52,788 nucleotides of DNA, from contig JBMZCX010000008.1 of assembly GCA_049613795.1 (NCBI GenBank), forward strand, positions 1 to 52,788, given 5' to 3'. The DNA is from Thalassotalea_B sp049613795. GTDB taxonomy: Bacteria; Pseudomonadota; Gammaproteobacteria; Enterobacterales; Alteromonadaceae. Made by a program: the position numbers and the translations under genes. The notes beneath the pieces are model-generated. The model saw only the letters and a program-made list of their open reading frames with translations. It did not search any database and had not been told where the DNA came from. Below, piece by piece: positions 49,758 to 52,788 of this stretch (position 1 is its first letter; each line of letters opens with the position of its first letter).

Positions 49758-50966
49758 ATGAGAGTTTCTACTCAACAATTTTATTTTCAAAGTAGCGATC
49801 AATTTGGTTCAAAGCAATCAGCGCTGAGTGACCAAATGAAATATATATCATCAGGTAAACGAGTGGTTACAGCAAAAGATGACGCCGTATCTTACGGTAC
49901 ATTAGCGGGCTATAAAAATGACATTACCAATATTGAAAAATATAAACGCAATATAGACCGCGCTGAAAGCCATAATAGTCAGCAAGAAATTGTTTTTGCT
50001 GATGCTGAAGTTATTTTAGATAAAATTAAACAAGATATGTTACTTGCAAACAATGGCCGAATGTCTACAGAAGACTTGCAAGTATTGGCCGACCAAGTGC
50101 GTAATAGTTTTGACCAACTGCTTGATATTGGCAATACAAAAAATGCGAATGGCAACTATATATTCTCTGGTTATCAAATAGAACAATCTCCCTTTAAACA
50201 ACAAGCAGACGGCTCAGTAAATTACAGTGGCGACTCAGGAATTAATGAACTACAAGTGGCTAAAAATATAAATATTGCCACAAACCAAACGGGTGACGAT
50301 GTTTTTTTAAAGGTAGAAAATGCCATTGGCGACTTTTCTGCTGACTATATCACTAATACCTCAGGTGTTGCTGTTGAAAGAGCCAATGTTGTTGACCGAG
50401 GCGTTTATAACAGTAGTGCAATGCCTCACGACTATACCTTTGATTTCGACGCTGTAACCGGTGACTTAACGGTAACAGACAGTGGTGGTGGCATTGTTGT
50501 TCCTGCCGCACCTTATACGGCAGGGCAAACAATTACCTTCGACGGTATTGAGGTTACCTTAAGTGGCAATCCTTTGCCGGGTGACAACTTTATTATTAGC
50601 CAAGAAGAAGAAATAAGTATTTTTGAAACGGTCAATAGTGCGATTGAATGGATGGAAAGAGGCACCGTATCTGTAAACCAAGAGCAACATCAGGTTGACT
50701 ATAGCACCATTCTTACACAGCTTAATTCTGCAATGGGGCACATAACCTCACGACGGGTAGACTCTGGTATTCGTTTGCAAGTCATTGAAAGTCAAAAAAA
50801 CAGACACTTAGACAGCGAACTTGTTACCACCACCAGCCTCAGCAGAATTGAAGATTTAGACTTTGCCAAAGCAATTTCTGAATTTGAGCAGGCGCAGCTT
50901 GCTTTACAAGCATCACAGCAACTATTCACCAAGGTTCAAGGTTTATCGTTATTTAATTATATTTAA
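49758..50966 (+). CDS. flgL: flagellar hook-associated protein 3 FlgL
   Basis: Second junction protein. The 402-residue product has the flagellin-like N-terminus MRVSTQQFYFQSSDQF and SSGKRVVTAKDDAV, the middle GNYIFSGYQ segment common to FlgL, and the C-terminal LEDLDFAKAISEFEQAQLAL-type helix (here beginning IEDLDFAKAI). It is translationally close to flgK (9-bp gap) and followed by the flagellin gene on its own promoter. Confidence 0.95.
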   Translation: MRVSTQQFYFQSSDQFGSKQSALSDQMKYISSGKRVVTAKDDAVSYGTLAGYKNDITNIEKYKRNIDRAESHNSQQEIVFADAEVILDKIKQDMLLANNGRMSTEDLQVLADQVRNSFDQLLDIGNTKNANGNYIFSGYQIEQSPFKQQADGSVNYSGDSGINELQVAKNINIATNQTGDDVFLKVENAIGDFSADYITNTSGVAVERANVVDRGVYNSSAMPHDYTFDFDAVTGDLTVTDSGGGIVVPAAPYTAGQTITFDGIEVTLSGNPLPGDNFIISQEEEISIFETVNSAIEWMERGTVSVNQEQHQVDYSTILTQLNSAMGHITSRRVDSGIRLQVIESQKNRHLDSELVTTTSLSRIEDLDFAKAISEFEQAQLALQASQQLFTKVQGLSLFNYI

Positions 50967-51019
50967 TTTTTGCTAATTAAAAAGGTGGCTTTTAATGGTT
51001 AATGTATTTTAAGTCATAG

Positions 51020-51036
51020 TTGGCACTAATTATGCT
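51020..51036 (+). promoter_or_regulatory. sigma-54-type promoter of the flagellin gene
   Basis: TTGGCACTAATTATGCT is the best -24/-12 match in the window (TTGGCAC and GCT at canonical spacing). The predicted start is near 51047, giving a 68-nt leader. A sigma-54-dependent major flagellin resembles Vibrio flaA. Confidence 0.85.
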
Positions 51037-51056
51037 TTTATAATTTTAATTAAAGC

Positions 51057-51078
51057 AGAAGCTAAATGTATAGCTTCT
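51057..51078 (+). other. 5'-leader stem-loop of flagellin mRNA
   Basis: AGAAGCTA (51057-51064) pairs with TAGCTTCT (51071-51078) around a 6-nt loop, starting about 10 nt from the predicted transcript start. Such 5' stem-loops can stabilise abundant mRNAs; that role is inferred. Confidence 0.55.
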
Positions 51079-51114
51079 AATATCACAGTAAACGTACTAT
51101 TTAGGAGCTACATT

Positions 51115-52578
51115 ATGGCTTTATCAGTTGTAACTAATACGTCGTCGCTTAATGCGCAACGTAATTTAACAAAATCAGGTGACGGACTTGCCACGTCAAT
51201 GCAGCGCTTATCTTCTGGTATGCGTATTAACAGTGCTAAAGACGATGCGGCAGGTATGCAAATTGCCAACCGTCTAACTTCGCAAGTTAACGGTTTAGGT
51301 GTAGCACAGCGTAATGCTAACGACGGTATTTCAATGGCGCAAACCGCCGAGGGCGCAATGCAAGAATCGTCAAATATTCTACAACGTATGCGTGACTTGT
51401 CACTGCAATCGGCTAACGGCTCAAACTCAGCCGACGACCGTGCAGCACTACAAAAAGAAGTGGGTGCACTACAACAAGAATTAACCCGTATTTCTGAAAC
51501 CACTAAATTTGGTGCAACCAGCTTACTTGATGGAACCTTTGGTACTAAACAGTTTCAAGTAGGCGCTAATGCTAACGAAACCATTAATGTTAGTTTAGGT
51601 AATATGGCGGCTGACGCTATTGGCGCGTACGAAGTGAATGACCCTGCGGTTAATCTTGGCGCAGTAGCAACCCAAACATCAACATTAGCGGTAGCTACAG
51701 GTGCTGTCGCAACCGCCAGCTTAAATATTAATGGTACTAATATTCCTGATGCAGGGGTTACTGGCAAAGGAGCGGCTGATATTGCTGATGCTATTAATGC
51801 TGAATCGGCAGGGGTAACCGCTATTGCAAAACTTGATGTCACGTTAACAGGGTTAACTTCGGCAGACGATAGTGTACTAACGTTTGAAAAAGGCGGTAAT
51901 ACACCAACCAGAGTGGTTGACTCTTATAATTTGGCAAGCTTTGGTGGAGACTTAGATCGCTTAGCTGAAGAAATGCTCGCTGATGGTTACGATGCTATTG
52001 TTGATAACGGTTCCTTAATTGTTAAAGCAACAGGTGTCGACGGCATTCAAATGACAGGTACCGCAGGTACAGCTTCGCTCGCTAACAACGTAACAGGTGG
52101 TGCTGCTGTACAAGGTGGCGCAACGAATAACAATATTAGTATTTCTTCCACATTAACACTTTCATCTCCACAAAAAATTGGTATTTCAGGATCTGATGTT
52201 GATGATATTTTTGCTGAAGGGAGTACCATCGGTGCGACAGGTGGTACAGGTTCATTAACGTCGGTTGAATCATTAGATATTTCTGGTGTTACCTCAAAAG
52301 GTGCTCAAGATGCCTTAGTTGTTATTGACGCGGCTTTAGCGCAAATTGACTCATCTCGTGCAGGTCTTGGTGCTGTTCAAAATCGTTTTTCTCATACTAT
52401 TAGTAATTTAGCTAACGTACAAGAAAACGTTTCAGCATCACGTAGTCGTATTCAAGATACTGACTTTGCTTCTGAAACGGCTAATATGACTAAAAACCAA
52501 ATATTGCAACAAGCAGGCACTACCATTTTGTCGCAAGCCAACCAAATACCACAAGCGGCAGTTAGCTTGTTGGGGTAA
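51115..52578 (+). CDS. flagellin
   Basis: Filament subunit. The 487-residue product has conserved D0/D1 ends: N-terminal SSLNAQRNLTKSGDGLATSM, SSGMRINSAKDDAAGMQIAN and a C-terminal half with NRFSHTISNLANVQENVSAS and RIQDTDFASETANMTKNQIL, ending SQANQIPQAAVSLLG. The central domain (about 150-390) is variable, low in aromatic residues and rich in Ala/Gly/Thr. It has its own sigma-54-type promoter, an AGGAGC ribosome binding site and a downstream terminator. Further flagellin genes, flaG or fliD probably lie beyond the window (inference). Confidence 0.96.
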   Translation: MALSVVTNTSSLNAQRNLTKSGDGLATSMQRLSSGMRINSAKDDAAGMQIANRLTSQVNGLGVAQRNANDGISMAQTAEGAMQESSNILQRMRDLSLQSANGSNSADDRAALQKEVGALQQELTRISETTKFGATSLLDGTFGTKQFQVGANANETINVSLGNMAADAIGAYEVNDPAVNLGAVATQTSTLAVATGAVATASLNINGTNIPDAGVTGKGAADIADAINAESAGVTAIAKLDVTLTGLTSADDSVLTFEKGGNTPTRVVDSYNLASFGGDLDRLAEEMLADGYDAIVDNGSLIVKATGVDGIQMTGTAGTASLANNVTGGAAVQGGATNNNISISSTLTLSSPQKIGISGSDVDDIFAEGSTIGATGGTGSLTSVESLDISGVTSKGAQDALVVIDAALAQIDSSRAGLGAVQNRFSHTISNLANVQENVSASRSRIQDTDFASETANMTKNQILQQAGTTILSQANQIPQAAVSLLG

Positions 52579-52639
52579 TATGATGGTTAGCGTACATTAG
52601 GGTATTAGTTTGCCGTAAACATAGCGTTTAAATATCACC

Positions 52640-52670
52640 AAGCCACTACATATAAGTAGTGGCTTTTTTA
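52640..52670 (+). terminator. intrinsic terminator of the flagellin gene
   Basis: AAGCCACTAC (52640-52649) pairs with GTAGTGGCTT (52656-52665) around a 6-nt loop, followed by TTTTATT. It lies about 60 bp after the flagellin stop. Confidence 0.92.
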
Positions 52671-52788
52671 TTGCGATACATGTAGGGCGTGTTGATCTTT
52701 CGCGGTTAAATTTTGTGCGGCTCCTTTAAAGAGAGTAAAGCGCTTTAATCACGGCGAGTAGTGTGTAGTCTAGTCATTCTAAACAAAT
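52671..52788. other. unassigned segment at window end, possible dispersed repeat
   Basis: No ORF or promoter is recognised. From about 52685 the sequence (GGGCGTGTTGATCTTTCGCG and onward) looks less AT-rich than the neighbouring gaps and has the feel of a mobile-element or dispersed-repeat end, but it is cut by the window edge and cannot be tested here. Confidence 0.25.

Noticed and set aside
1..52788. CRISPR array, prophage, tRNA or rRNA genes
   Set aside because: No regularly spaced repeats, phage structural or integrase genes, tRNA cloverleaf patterns or rRNA segments were recognised on either strand.

Overview
The window is an AT-rich gammaproteobacterial chromosome segment. Gene content, the Vibrio/Alteromonadales-type flagellar locus with sigma-54-type promoters and FlgT/FlgP H-ring genes, low GC and protein flavour all suggest a marine member of the Alteromonadales, most likely Colwelliaceae. 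That placement is inference; no 16S rRNA or other decisive marker is present. I count 49 protein-coding genes and saw no tRNA, rRNA, CRISPR array, prophage or complete insertion sequence.

Layout. 1-2.1 kb: rplU-rpmA and obgE. 2.2-6 kb: an acyl-CoA dehydrogenase, a periplasmic-sensing diguanylate cyclase and the co-chaperone cnoX. 6-13.1 kb: an anaerobic-metabolism block with ubiT, ubiU and ubiV (O2-independent ubiquinone synthesis), moeB, mobA and moeA (molybdenum cofactor) and a porin; several intergenic gaps carry FNR-like TTGA-N6-TCAA sites. 13.6-18 kb: a transglycosylase-like lipoprotein, a 539-bp gap with a cluster of DnaA-box matches, corB, a ccsA-like gene and a Cys-rich metal permease. 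18.2-21.9 kb: ffh and the rpsP-rimM-trmD-rplS operon. 22-25.8 kb: an S9 peptidase, a DUF481 protein and mscS. 25.9-31.7 kb (minus strand): tkt-epd-pgk-fba central carbon metabolism. 31.9-34.6 kb: a large membrane MASE1/CHASE hybrid-kinase-like protein whose kinase and receiver have lost key catalytic residues.

34.6-52.6 kb is a flagellar/chemotaxis locus: flgT (-), flgP (+), flgN-flgM-flgA (-), cheV-cheR, flgBCDE, flgFGHIJ, flgKL and a flagellin. Reading the gaps gives a regulatory scheme: sigma-54-type -24/-12 elements before flgT, flgP, flgA (weak), flgB, flgF and the flagellin, and a near-perfect sigma-28 promoter before flgM. A terminator separates flgE from flgF. A hairpin between cheR and flgB contains the flgB ribosome binding site, yet should be absent from transcripts started at flgB's own promoter.

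Most of the window is ordinary conserved chromosome. The most unusual items are the degenerate hybrid kinase (31919-34594), the cheR-flgB hairpin/promoter arrangement (40097-40147), the DnaA-box cluster (14543-14643) and the FNR-like sites tying together ubiUVT, the porin and the moe genes.
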